Positions 1 through 6,610 of a stretch of DNA of 9,440 bases are shown one piece after another. Below the pieces are notes generated by a model. The model was given only the letters and a program-made list of their open reading frames with translations. It searched no databases and was not told the origin of the DNA. Numbering within the stretch: position 1 is the stretch's first letter; every line of letters starts with the position of its first letter. Origin of the DNA: CAYFZO01 sp964347615. GTDB taxonomy: Bacteria > Pseudomonadota > Gammaproteobacteria > Poriferisulfidales > Oxydemutatoraceae. The DNA lies in assembly GCA_964347615.1 (NCBI GenBank), contig CAYFZO010000042.1, positions 1-9,440 of the forward strand, written 5' to 3'. The translations under genes were made by a program, and so were the position numbers.

Positions 1-1147
1 CGCGCGGGTTGAACGCGTTGCTTTTGACCGTTGCGGTGATTCGGCGGTTTTCTGAAAGCAGGCCGGATATCGTCCCTTCGCTTTCGACGCGCGCGTCGCC
101 GACCTCGACAATTGCTTTCCTGAATCGCCCCGAGTCCTTTGCGAGGTCGATCGTCGCGTCGAGGTCAAGCTTCGCTCGCTCGGGCCAATGGTCCGCGGGA
201 ACGCCCAAGGCGCCGGCGAGTGCGCGCGGTGCCAGGTCGTCGCTTTTCAAGGCGAGCGAAATTCTGGCCTTGTCGGACAATCCGGCGACGTCGACGTCAC
301 CGTTGACGTGCATATCGGCGACGTTTGCGGACAGGCGGCGGATTTCAGCCCGTTCGGCGGCCAAGTCAATCGCGACAGCGGCGTTGGCCCGGACGTTGAG
401 AGGTTTTTCGTTGTTGCCGCGGAAATCGGCGACGGCGGCGAACTCGTCCATGCGAACGTGCCGGTTTTGCAGGTCGACGAACACTTCGGCGTCGAGGCTC
501 AGGTCGGCGGAAAGCCCGCGACGTCGGTCGCTGACGACGCCGCTGAGAGCGATTTCGGTCGGTCTGCCCGACGCCAGCGCGCCGGTTTTCAGGTTGAGGC
601 GGCTGACCTGCACGTCTTCGTTTGTACGCGCGTCGCGCCAAGTTACGGTCGCATCCTCGATCGACGTGCCCGCGAGACTGAATCCCGCGATCAGGGGAGA
701 CGCAGCGGGGCCTGCGCCGACCCCGGTTTCGGAAGGCGGCTTTTTGTCCTGCACCGCCAGATCTTTCCAGTTCGTCCGCCCGTCGCTCAAGGTGTGAAGG
801 TTGAGGCGCGGCTTGCGTAAGGTGACTTTCCCGATTTCAAGGTGTTTTTGCAGGAGCGGCAGCAAGTCCAGTTTCGCGCGAACGCGCTCGACCGACGCAA
901 AGCGGCCTTCAAATCCCGGCGGATTGTCGAGCGAAACGCCTTGAAGGTCCAGGCTCAAGGCCGGGAAAAGCGTCAGGCCGACGTTGCCCTCTATGGTCAA
1001 TTTGCGTCCGGTTGCTTGTTGCGCCGCGGCTTGTATCTTTTCCTTGTAGTCGTTCGGATCTATGTTCACCGCGACGAACAGCAACGCGGCCGTCACTATG
1101 AAGACGCCGGCGAACAACAGCAGCAGCAGTCGCTTGATAATCTTCAC
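1..1147 (-). CDS. AsmA family protein (partial, C-terminus beyond left edge)
   Basis: This frame is open from a GTG at 1147 to the window edge, giving the first 382 residues of a longer protein. It opens with a basic start (KIIKR) and one hydrophobic segment at about residues 7-27, then NIDPNDYKEKI, then a long beta-rich repeat region with phrases such as ATGRKLTIEG, SLDLQGVSL and GRTNWKDLA. These are the usual N-terminal signatures of AsmA proteins, inner-membrane-anchored periplasmic proteins of the AsmA/TamB type thought to help lipid transport or outer-membrane homeostasis. The GTG is the first possible start after an in-frame TGA that is also the moaC stop, 24 nt upstream, and no ATG lies before the membrane segment. 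No good Shine-Dalgarno is seen, so translation probably depends on moaC. Family assignment is firm; substrate and role are not known from sequence. Confidence 0.86.
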   Translation of the reverse strand, partial: MKIIKRLLLLLFAGVFIVTAALLFVAVNIDPNDYKEKIQAAAQQATGRKLTIEGNVGLTLFPALSLDLQGVSLDNPPGFEGRFASVERVRAKLDLLPLLQKHLEIGKVTLRKPRLNLHTLSDGRTNWKDLAVQDKKPPSETGVGAGPAASPLIAGFSLAGTSIEDATVTWRDARTNEDVQVSRLNLKTGALASGRPTEIALSGVVSDRRRGLSADLSLDAEVFVDLQNRHVRMDEFAAVADFRGNNEKPLNVRANAAVAIDLAAERAEIRRLSANVADMHVNGDVDVAGLSDKARISLALKSDDLAPRALAGALGVPADHWPERAKLDLDATIDLAKDSGRFRKAIVEVGDARVESEGTISGLLSENRRITATVKSNAFNPR

Positions 1148-1171
1148 GAGCCGGTTGCCCGGGCGCCGGCG

Positions 1172-1681
1172 TCAGCCGCCGGCGTCTTTCCCGCCCGGCC
1201 TGTTCTTGTTTCTTTCCCAGTCTCCGGATCGACCGCCGGTTTTCTTCAACAGGCGAACGTTGTTGATTGTCATGCCGCGGTCCGCCGCCTTGCACATGTC
1301 GTAGACGGTCAGCAACGCGGTCTGGACCGCAACCAGGGCTTCCATTTCGACGCCGGTGGGGGCGTTTGTTTCCACCCGCGCGAGGCATTTGACGCATACC
1401 GGATCGTCGCCGGTTTCGAACTCGATCGTCGCCGACGACAACGGCAACGGATGGCACAAGGGAACGAGCTCGGCGGTTTTTTTGCACGCCATGATGCCGG
1501 CGATTCTCGCTGCCCCGAGCACGTCGCCTTTCGAATGCTCACCGCGGCGAATCAGCGACAACGTTTCGGCTTGCATCAGGATTTCACCCGCGGCGATCGC
1601 CGCCCGGCGCGTCGCCGGCTTGGCTCCGACGTCGACCATCCGAGCTTCTCCGCGCTTGTTGAAATGGGTCAATTCCGTCAT
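1172..1681 (-). CDS. moaC: Cyclic pyranopterin monophosphate synthase MoaC
   Basis: A 169-residue protein matching MoaC along its length. MoaC converts the cyclised GTP product of MoaA into cyclic pyranopterin monophosphate, an early step of molybdenum cofactor synthesis in the cytoplasm. The residues known as functional in E. coli MoaC fall at the same numbers here: Lys51 (SKGDVL), His77 (LVPLCHPL), Glu112 and Glu114 (GVEMEAL), Asp128 and Lys131 (VYDMCKA). The C-terminal KTGGRSGDW is also typical; the last dozen residues form a charged tail slightly longer than in E. coli (161 aa). The ATG at 1681 matches the family N-terminus (LTHFN, then RMVDVG). moaC is divergent from moaD and is followed by the AsmA gene on the same strand. 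Confidence 0.96.
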   Translation of the reverse strand: MTELTHFNKRGEARMVDVGAKPATRRAAIAAGEILMQAETLSLIRRGEHSKGDVLGAARIAGIMACKKTAELVPLCHPLPLSSATIEFETGDDPVCVKCLARVETNAPTGVEMEALVAVQTALLTVYDMCKAADRGMTINNVRLLKKTGGRSGDWERNKNRPGGKDAGG

Positions 1682-1688
1682 CTATGCT
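1659..1688 (+). promoter_or_regulatory. Candidate sigma-70 promoter for moaD
   Basis: TTGAAA at 1659-1664 and TATGCT at 1683-1688 are separated by 18 bp, a fair sigma-70 match, about 85 nt upstream of the moaD start. The -35 box lies inside the first codons of moaC, so divergent transcription would overlap. Found by eye; no transcript evidence. Confidence 0.35.
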
Positions 1689-1726
1689 AGAGTCTAGAGT
1701 CAAGAGAGGCGGGAAAAAGGAGCGCG

Positions 1727-1735
1727 AGTATATCA
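1727..1735 (-). promoter_or_regulatory. Candidate extended -10 element for moaC
   Basis: On the minus strand this reads TGATATACT, a TGn extension followed by TATACT, a good extended -10. It sits about 45 nt upstream of the moaC ATG, giving a leader of roughly 40 nt. No good -35 box lies 17 bp upstream, as is tolerated for extended -10 promoters. Visual match only. Confidence 0.35.
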
Positions 1736-1777
1736 CGCAACCCGAATTACTCCTGAAATCATTCCCCGGGCGAACCG

Positions 1778-2005
1778 ATGATCAAGGTTAAATACTTCGC
1801 AAGCCTCAAGGAAGAGATGGGCAAAGCGGAAGACGACTTCGACGCGTCGCAGCTGTGCACCGTCGAGGACGTATGGCGCGCCGCGGCGGGAGACAGACCG
1901 TTGAGCGGCGTTTTGTGCGCGGTAAATCAGGAATACGCGCGGGTCGGTACCCGGGTTGGCGACGGTGATGAAGTTGCTTTTTTCCCGCCGGTCACCGGCG
2001 GTTGA
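1778..2005 (+). CDS. moaD: Molybdopterin synthase sulfur carrier subunit MoaD
   Basis: A 75-residue ubiquitin-fold protein (E. coli MoaD has 81). It begins IKVKYFASLKEEMG and ends with DGDEVAFFPPVTGG. The C-terminal Gly74-Gly75 is the pair that is adenylated by MoeB and converted to a thiocarboxylate, which MoaE then uses to insert the dithiolene sulfurs of molybdopterin. The middle motif AVNQEYA is also typical. The partner moaE is not in this window and cannot lie directly downstream on the same strand, because the convergent protease gene ends only 6 bp after the moaD stop. ThiS shares the fold and Gly-Gly end, but the FFPPVTGG tail is the MoaD form. Confidence 0.95.
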   Translation: MIKVKYFASLKEEMGKAEDDFDASQLCTVEDVWRAAAGDRPLSGVLCAVNQEYARVGTRVGDGDEVAFFPPVTGG

Positions 2006-2011
2006 TCAGGC

Positions 2012-3403
2012 TTATTTCAGCGCGAGAAACAGGTTGCGTCCGCTGCGTTGCAGTCTCAGCAGGGCAGGCCCCCGGGAAGCGAGCGCCGCCCGCAGCTCGT
2101 CCAGGGTCTCGACCCTGCGTCTGTTGGCTTCGAGAATCAGATCGTTTTCACGCAGTCCGTAGCGGTAGGCCGGGCTGCCGGGACGGACGCTTTTGACCAA
2201 GACCGCGTCGCCGCCGGTCTTGCCGTCGGCTTCGACCACTTGCAATGAAGCGCCGCTCAAGCGCTTGTCAAGTTCGGCACCTTCGCCCGTCGTTCTCTTT
2301 TTCTCCTCGATGACTGCGGTGACCGCGAGTTTGTCGTCGCCGCGCAAAACCTCAAGCGTAATTTCGGAGCCGGTTCTGAGCAAGCCGATGAAGTTCCTCA
2401 TGTCGGCGACGGTCTTGGTCGGATTTCCGTTGATCGACAGCACGATGTCCCCGACCTGGAGCCCGGCTTTTTCAGCCGCCGAATCGGGAGAGATCATCGA
2501 GATAACGACGCCGTAGTCGCGTTCGGTGCCGAAAGCTTTGGCGAGGTCGGGCGTGAGCGTCTGTATCGACACGCCCAGAAGACCGCGCTTGATTTCGCCG
2601 AACTCGAGCAATTGTGCGGCGACTTCCATCGCCATATTGGCCGGGATGGCAAAGCCGATGCCGATGTTTCCGCTCGGTCCGATTATCGCGGTGTTGATGC
2701 CGATCAATTCGCCTTCAAGATTTATCAACGCACCGCCGGAGTTGCCCGGGTTGATGGGCGCGTCGGTTTGGATGAAGTCTTCGTAGGATTCGATACCGAG
2801 GCCGCTTCTGCCAAGTCCGCTGACGATGCCGGAAGTGACGCTTTGCCCGAGACCGAAAGGATTGCCGATTGCGACCACGAAATCCCCGACCCGCAGTTTT
2901 TCGGAGTCGCCGATTACGATTTCGGTCAAATCGTCGGCGTCGATTTTCAGGATCGCAACGTCGGTGTCCTTGTCGCGCCCGATTACTTCCGCCTCAAAGC
3001 GCCTCCCGTCGGAGAGCGACACGATGATGCTGTCGGCTTGAGCGACGACGTGGTTGTTGGTGATGACGTGTCCTTTGTCCGCGTCAATGATCACGCCTGA
3101 CCCGAAGCCTCCGCGTTTTCTCTCCTGAGGGGGAGGTGCGTCGAAGAAGCGTCGGAAGAACGGATCGTTGAAAGGCATGCGTCGGGACACCATGACCGTC
3201 GCTTCGGTTTCGACGTGCACCACGGCGGGCAGAACTTTTTCCAGCATCGGCGCGAGCGTCGGCGTTTTTCCGCCCGGCAACCCGGCCATCCCGGCATGTG
3301 CACCGTCGTTCAGGAAAGCCGAGAGCACCAGGCACGCGATCGTCGCGCCGGCCGGCCGGCGGTCGCGCTTGTGCAATGGCTTTTTTCTCGCTGGAAATCG
3401 CAT
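2012..3403 (-). CDS. degQ: Periplasmic Do-family serine endoprotease (DegP/DegQ/MucD type)
   Basis: With the start at 3403 the protein has 463 residues, close to E. coli DegQ (455). It is a periplasmic protease/chaperone that degrades or refolds damaged envelope proteins. A basic N-region and hydrophobic stretch end at AHA (residues 35-37), a likely signal peptidase I site. The trypsin-like domain has the full triad: His118 (TNNHVV), Asp148 (DTDVAILKI) and Ser222 (NPGNSGGAL). PDZ1 spans about 275-365 and PDZ2 about 383-463. The loop between the first strands and GFGSGVI is short, as in DegQ/MucD rather than DegP. The frame stays open to an ATG at 3556, but that start overlaps the hsp20 end and crosses a terminator-like hairpin; ATG 3415 is an alternative. 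No clear Shine-Dalgarno marks either 3403 or 3415. It converges on moaD with a 6-bp gap. Confidence 0.93.
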   Translation of the reverse strand: MRFPARKKPLHKRDRRPAGATIACLVLSAFLNDGAHAGMAGLPGGKTPTLAPMLEKVLPAVVHVETEATVMVSRRMPFNDPFFRRFFDAPPPQERKRGGFGSGVIIDADKGHVITNNHVVAQADSIIVSLSDGRRFEAEVIGRDKDTDVAILKIDADDLTEIVIGDSEKLRVGDFVVAIGNPFGLGQSVTSGIVSGLGRSGLGIESYEDFIQTDAPINPGNSGGALINLEGELIGINTAIIGPSGNIGIGFAIPANMAMEVAAQLLEFGEIKRGLLGVSIQTLTPDLAKAFGTERDYGVVISMISPDSAAEKAGLQVGDIVLSINGNPTKTVADMRNFIGLLRTGSEITLEVLRGDDKLAVTAVIEEKKRTTGEGAELDKRLSGASLQVVEADGKTGGDAVLVKSVRPGSPAYRYGLRENDLILEANRRRVETLDELRAALASRGPALLRLQRSGRNLFLALK

Positions 3404-3448
3404 TGTCGAATACATCGCGTTTGTCGGCGTGAACTTCTGCACGCCCTT

Positions 3449-3512
3449 AAAAAAAGCCACGGCCTGTTTCCAGGGCCTGTTTCCAGTTTTCAACCCGGAG
3501 AGCACCGTGGCT
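3449..3512 (-). terminator. Intrinsic-terminator-like hairpin after hsp20
   Basis: On the minus strand the 8-base arm AGCCACGG (3512-3505) pairs with CCGTGGCT (3462-3455), and the second arm runs directly into TTTTTTT, the layout of a rho-independent terminator about 25 nt past the hsp20 stop. The loop is long (about 42 nt) and contains a 13-bp tandem repeat, so efficiency is uncertain; partial read-through into the protease gene is possible. Confidence 0.6.
3461..3486. repeat. Perfect 13-bp tandem repeat, two copies
   Basis: GGCCTGTTTCCAG occurs twice with no spacer (3461-3473 and 3474-3486). It lies in the loop and inner arm of the terminator-like hairpin between hsp20 and the protease gene. 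It probably arose by replication slippage. Confidence 0.9.
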
Positions 3513-3536
3513 TCTTGGTTGACGCAAAAGGCGCGT

Positions 3537-3941
3537 TTAGTGCTCCTCGATCGCAATCCTGCGGGGTTTCACCTCGGGCTGTTTTCCGATGTGAATTTCG
3601 AGGACGCCGTTTTTGGTTTTTGCACTGATGTCACCCCGGTCCGAGGTTTCCGGCAACACGAAGCGCCTTTCGAAGTTGCCGTCCACCCTTTCGAAGTAGG
3701 TGTAACCGTCCTTTTTCTCTTCGGTCTTTTCGTGGCGGTTTCCGGAGACGACCAATTGATCGCCATCCACGTGGATGTTGATGTGGTCTTTATCAACCCC
3801 CGGCATATCCACCCGGAACACCCACTCGTCGTCTTTTTCGACGATATCGGCGAGAGGCGTCAGATATTGCTCGGCTGCGGGCCGGACTCCCGGCTCCCAC
3901 AATTTGGCCAAGCTGTAAAAGGGATCGTATTTCAAGTACAT
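3537..3941 (-). CDS. Small heat-shock protein, Hsp20/alpha-crystallin family
   Basis: A 134-residue cytoplasmic holdase chaperone that binds unfolding proteins during heat stress and passes them to DnaK/ClpB. The alpha-crystallin domain covers about residues 29-120: PLADIVEKDDEW opens it, FRVDMPGVDKDHI and LVVSGNRHEK follow, then YFERVDGNFERRFVLPE, and the hallmark NGVLEI at 111-116. The C-terminal tail has an I-x-I motif (Ile129-Ala-Ile131), used for oligomer assembly. The frame could be read upstream to 4145, but the ATG at 3941 is preceded by a perfect Shine-Dalgarno and a heat-shock-type promoter lies 47-75 bp upstream, which fixes the start. It is upstream of a Do-family protease on the same strand, separated by a terminator-like hairpin. 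Confidence 0.96.
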   Translation of the reverse strand: MYLKYDPFYSLAKLWEPGVRPAAEQYLTPLADIVEKDDEWVFRVDMPGVDKDHINIHVDGDQLVVSGNRHEKTEEKKDGYTYFERVDGNFERRFVLPETSDRGDISAKTKNGVLEIHIGKQPEVKPRRIAIEEH

Positions 3942-3946
3942 CGTGT

Positions 3947-3955
3947 ACCTCCTCC
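3947..3955 (-). promoter_or_regulatory. Strong Shine-Dalgarno of hsp20 (decides the start)
   Basis: The minus strand reads GGAGGAGGT, then 5 nt, then ATG. This contains the full AGGAGGT anti-16S match and is the best ribosome binding site in the window. It rejects the longer upstream reading of the hsp20 frame. Confidence 0.9.
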
Positions 3956-3987
3956 ATTTTGGTGCTTTTGGTTTTTCACTTGTGTCG

Positions 3988-4016
3988 TATATGGGGGCGT
4001 CCGCCGGGAGTTCAAT
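3988..4016 (-). promoter_or_regulatory. Sigma-32 (RpoH)-type heat-shock promoter of hsp20
   Basis: On the minus strand, ATTGAAC (4016-4010) is followed by 13 bp and then CCCCATATA (3996-3988). The E. coli RpoH consensus is CTTGAAA, 11-16 bp, CCCCATnT; the -10 box matches fully and the -35 box keeps TTGAA. The leader to the hsp20 ATG would be about 40 nt. Match made by eye, but position, orientation and gene function all agree. Confidence 0.75.
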
Positions 4017-4083
4017 AGCCGCGGCCAAGAAACCCGGCCGGAATAGAGGCGGTTTGCGCCGCCGGCGCGTTTCGGCGGTTTCT

Positions 4084-4113
4084 CCCCGAGCTCTACTTGG
4101 GTTCTCCTCGGGG
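4084..4113. other. Inverted repeat downstream of the asparaginase-like gene
   Basis: CCCCGAG (4084-4090) and CTCGGGG (4107-4113) can form a 7-bp stem with a 16-nt loop, about 20 bp past the stop of the minus-strand asparaginase-like gene. No U-run follows on that strand, so it is not a standard intrinsic terminator; it could still protect the 3' end or help termination. Confidence 0.4.
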
Positions 4114-4131
4114 CGGCGCCGTGCGGAAGGC

Positions 4132-4635
4132 TCACTCCCTCTCAAAACGTCCGGCGTCGCGGTTTTTGACTGCTTCGCCGGGCTTGAGGATCGCCCCGTT
4201 CATTACGATATAGACGCCGGGGGGCAGCACCTGTACGGCGCCGAGCGCAAAGCCCAGGTTGAAGTCGGCGTCGGTGTTCTTGAGTCTCGCGGGTTGCATC
4301 GCACCGGTGAGGACGACGGTTTTCCCGATTGGCGTCGCCAACTCCCGCTCCAGCGCACGGGCGGTCTCGACCATGGTGTCGGTGCCGTGCGTAATCACGA
4401 AAAGCTTGTTTTTGTCGCCCGCAACCCATTCGCTGATTTGCCGTCTGTCGTCGTCGGTCATGTCCAAGCTGTCTTTTTGTATCAGCGTCTCGACGGCGTA
4501 GTCAAAGCCGACGCCGGCTTGTTCGAGGATGTTAAGCGCCTGGGGAGGGCCGATTTTGTAACCCGTCAGTGCGTCGTAGTACACCTTGTCAAAAGTGCCG
4601 CCGGTCGCAAGGATGATTATTCTATCGGTGCTCAT
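4132..4635 (-). CDS. Single-domain asparaginase-like protein
   Basis: A 167-residue protein equal to only the N-terminal domain of bacterial L-asparaginases (about 330 aa), which hydrolyse asparagine to aspartate and ammonia. All main catalytic residues of that domain are present by motif alignment with E. coli AnsB: Thr14 (ATGGTFD, AnsB Thr12), Ser56 (DSLDM, Ser58), Thr85-Asp86 (ITHGTDT, Thr89-Asp90) and Lys157 (EAVKN, Lys162). VVLTGAMQPA and DADFNLGFA are also family motifs. There is no signal peptide. The C-terminal domain, which in full enzymes completes the neighbouring active site, is absent; the reading frame ends cleanly, and following sequence shows no remnant of it. The ATG overlaps the yicC stop by 4 bp (ATGA), so translation is probably coupled. 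I cannot tell whether it acts on asparagine or another amide. Confidence 0.9.
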   Translation of the reverse strand: MSTDRIIILATGGTFDKVYYDALTGYKIGPPQALNILEQAGVGFDYAVETLIQKDSLDMTDDDRRQISEWVAGDKNKLFVITHGTDTMVETARALERELATPIGKTVVLTGAMQPARLKNTDADFNLGFALGAVQVLPPGVYIVMNGAILKPGEAVKNRDAGRFERE

Positions 4636-5516
4636 TCTACGTTCTGAACCTGCTCGCGTATTTGTTCGACCAGCGTTTTCGCCTCGACCGCGGTGTGCGT
4701 GGTTTCGACGTCGATCGATTTCGAGGATATCGTGTTCGTTTCCCGGTTCAGTTCCTGCGCCATGAAGTCAAGGCGTCTTCCGATGGGCTCTTCGCGTTTG
4801 AAAATCGCCTTAAGCTCTTCGACGTGACTGGTGCAACGATTCAACTCCTCTTCTATGTCGGCTCCCAGATAGAGCTTCTGTGCAAGTATCGCGGCTTCCT
4901 GCGCAAGGCGTTCCGGTTCGACGTCCACGTCGATTTCATTCAGGCGATCGTTCAGTTTGTCGCGCGCCGCCGCCAGCGCCTGCGGATAGCGCCGGCGCAG
5001 TTGCGCGATGACTCTTTCCAGGTCGGTGCAGTGTCCCAGCACGAACGTTTCCAATCTTCTGCCTTCTTCACGGCGACTTTCGGCCACTTTGTCGAGTGTT
5101 TCGTCGAGCAGCTCGGTTGCGTCCTCCCGCAGCCGTTCGACGTCGAGCTCGGCGGCGACCGACACGCCCGGCCATTTCATCATCTCGATTATCGAAGCCG
5201 GGGACAAGGACAGGTCCGCTTCGCCCAGCGCGGTTGCGACCGTGCGCATTTCCTCGGCCAAAGCGGCAAGCGCTTTGACGTCCACCGTCGTTTGTTTCCC
5301 GCCGTCGGTTTGCACGTTCAGCAGGCATTCGACCCGCCCGCGCGCGAGCTTGTTGCGTATCTTGGCGGTCGCTTCGGCTTCAAGCTCCCGCAATGCCCCC
5401 GTCGCGCGCACCGAGACGTCGAGATAGCGATGGTTGACCGTCTTGATTTCACAGCTCAGGACGCCGGATTGGATCGGGCGTTCCCCCCGGGCGAACGCCG
5501 TCATGCTGTAAGTCAT
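4632..5516 (-). CDS. yicC: YicC/YloC family endoribonuclease
   Basis: A 294-residue protein (E. coli YicC 287) with the family start MTYSMTAFAR, the NHRYLD motif at 28-33, and the strongly conserved C-terminal block IGRRLDFMAQELNRE at 245-259, then NT, SSKS and a VEQIREQVQNVE end. YicC is reported as an endoribonuclease that takes part in RNA turnover, including degradation of the small RNA RyhB in E. coli; the target here is unknown. The N-terminal part is followed by a long charged helical middle (about 125-240). It is divergent from rph, the same arrangement as in E. coli, and overlaps the asparaginase-like gene downstream. Only a weak Shine-Dalgarno-like GAGCGG precedes the ATG. Confidence 0.95.
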   Translation of the reverse strand: MTYSMTAFARGERPIQSGVLSCEIKTVNHRYLDVSVRATGALRELEAEATAKIRNKLARGRVECLLNVQTDGGKQTTVDVKALAALAEEMRTVATALGEADLSLSPASIIEMMKWPGVSVAAELDVERLREDATELLDETLDKVAESRREEGRRLETFVLGHCTDLERVIAQLRRRYPQALAAARDKLNDRLNEIDVDVEPERLAQEAAILAQKLYLGADIEEELNRCTSHVEELKAIFKREEPIGRRLDFMAQELNRETNTISSKSIDVETTHTAVEAKTLVEQIREQVQNVE

Positions 5517-5541
5517 AATCCGCTCACTTTATCAGCTTCCG

Positions 5542-5547
5542 TATAAT
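5542..5547 (+). promoter_or_regulatory. Candidate -10 box for rph
   Basis: A perfect TATAAT lies 43 nt upstream of the rph ATG in the 74-bp yicC/rph intergenic region. No convincing -35 hexamer is found 16-18 bp upstream (the region reads like TCCGCT), so an activator or a weak promoter is possible. On the other strand a TGATAAAGT sequence (5534-5526) could serve yicC. Confidence 0.4.
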
Positions 5548-5590
5548 GACGGGCGTCTGAAGCACTTTGGGATGTGACGACTTCAAGCTG

Positions 5591-6407
5591 ATGAGAGCAG
5601 GCAATCGAGCCAACGACGAGTTGCGGGCGGTCCGTTTCACCCGCGCCTACACCCGATACGCCGAAGGATCGGTTCTGGCCGAGTTCGGGCGCACCAGAGT
5701 GCTTTGCACCGCGAGCGTCGATGAACGTGCGCCGGCTTTCTTGAAGGGCAGCGGGAAAGGGTGGGTAACCGCCGAGTACGGGATGTTGCCGCGTGCCACG
5801 CACACCCGTGTGCCGCGCGAGGCGGTCAGAGGCCGTCAACAGGGGCGGGTTGTCGAGATCCAGCGCCTGATCGGGCGTTCGCTGCGGGCGGTGATGGATT
5901 TGGAAGCACTTGGTGAACGCACCATCGTGATCGACTGTGACGTGTTGCAGGCCGACGGCGGTACGCGCACCGCCGCAATCAGCGGTGCCTTTGTTGCTTT
6001 GCACGACGCCGCGGACTGCTTGGTCAAACGCTCGGTGCTGAAGAAAAGCCCGGTTCACGGCGCGGTGGCGGCGGTATCGGTCGGGATTTGCGCGGGCGAG
6101 CCGGTGCTCGACCTCGACTACCACGAAGACAGCAACGCTGAAACCGATATGAACGTCGTGATGAACGAGGCGGGCGGGCTTGTCGAAATTCAGGGCACCG
6201 CCGAAGGACATGCGTTTCGCCGCGACGAGCTCGACGTGATGCCGGCGCTTGCCCGTAANNNNNNNNNNNNNNNNNNNNNNNNNNNNNNNNNNNNNNNNNN
6301 NNNNNNNNNNNNNNNNNNNNNNNNNNNNNNNNNNNNNNNNNNNNNNNNNNNNNNNNNNGGGGATTCAGGAGCTCATCGGCTTGCAACGCGCGGCGCTGGA
6401 ATCATGA
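5591..6407 (+). CDS. rph: Ribonuclease PH (interrupted by a 100-N assembly gap)
   Basis: RNase PH is a phosphate-dependent 3'-5' exoribonuclease that trims tRNA 3' ends and acts as a ring-shaped hexamer. The start at 5591 gives the typical MRAGNRANDELR. Visible key residues are Arg86 (GRQQGR), Thr125-Arg126 (ADGGTRT, phosphate binding) and Asp180/Asp186 (HEDSNAETDMN, metal/catalysis), then the invariant QGTAEG at 201-206. The frame reaches ALAR (residue 222), meets 100 N, and resumes as GIQELIGLQRAALES. If the N are removed, the split codon closes as Lys and the protein is exactly 238 residues, the same as E. coli RNase PH, so the gene is probably intact and the gap empty. The stop overlaps the following ATG by 4 bp (ATGA). 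No clear Shine-Dalgarno. Confidence 0.93.
6259..6358. other. Assembly gap, exactly 100 N
   Basis: A run of exactly 100 N, the usual placeholder for a scaffold gap of unknown length. The bases on both sides (CCCGTAA before, GGGGATTCAG after) are joined without interruption in the second copy of the repeat at 6555-6571. The true gap length implied by that copy and by the RNase PH length is zero. Confidence 0.98.
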
Positions 6408-6610
6408 CCGCCGACGTTGTCGCCAGCTCCAGTCCGAGCCGGTTGCGTGAGACTTTCGCGCCGTTCGGTGAGGCGGGCGGGCTTGTCGAAATTCAAACCG
6501 GCGCCGAAGGGCATGCGTTTCGCCGCGACGAGCTCGACGTGATGCCGGCGCTTGCCCGTAAGGGGATTCAGGAGCTCATCGGCTTGCAACGCGCGGCGCT
6601 GGAATCATGA
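6404..6610 (+). pseudogene. Chimeric 68-codon ORF: RdgB-like N-terminus fused to RNase PH C-terminus
   Basis: A duplication product rather than a likely gene. Residues 1-23 resemble the start of RdgB but have lost its signature: VVASSSPSRLRE stands where the real gene has VVLASANPNKLRE. Residues 24-68 repeat the last 45 residues of RNase PH, with QTGAEG in place of the invariant QGTAEG. The fusion is in frame, and by geometry it overlaps rph and rdgB by 4 bp at each end (ATGA both times). It lacks any complete domain. If the duplication is real, it would be translated between RNase PH and RdgB; more likely it is an assembly artefact. Confidence 0.7.

Noticed and set aside
842..1690. Plus-strand frame opposite AsmA and moaC
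   Set aside because: It is the antisense shadow of two well-supported genes, with low-complexity Gln/Arg-rich translation and no family resemblance.
3404..3556. Longer N-terminus of the Do protease starting at 3556
   Set aside because: It overlaps the hsp20 3' end, crosses the terminator-like hairpin and tandem repeat, and puts about 50 residues ahead of an otherwise normal signal peptide.
3942..4145. Longer hsp20 starting at 4145
   Set aside because: The extra 68 residues are arginine/proline-rich and unlike the family, they overlap the heat-shock promoter, and ATG 3941 has a perfect Shine-Dalgarno.
4662..5546. Plus-strand 294-codon frame opposite yicC
   Set aside because: Same span as yicC on the other strand; yicC matches its family along the full length, while this frame matches nothing I know.
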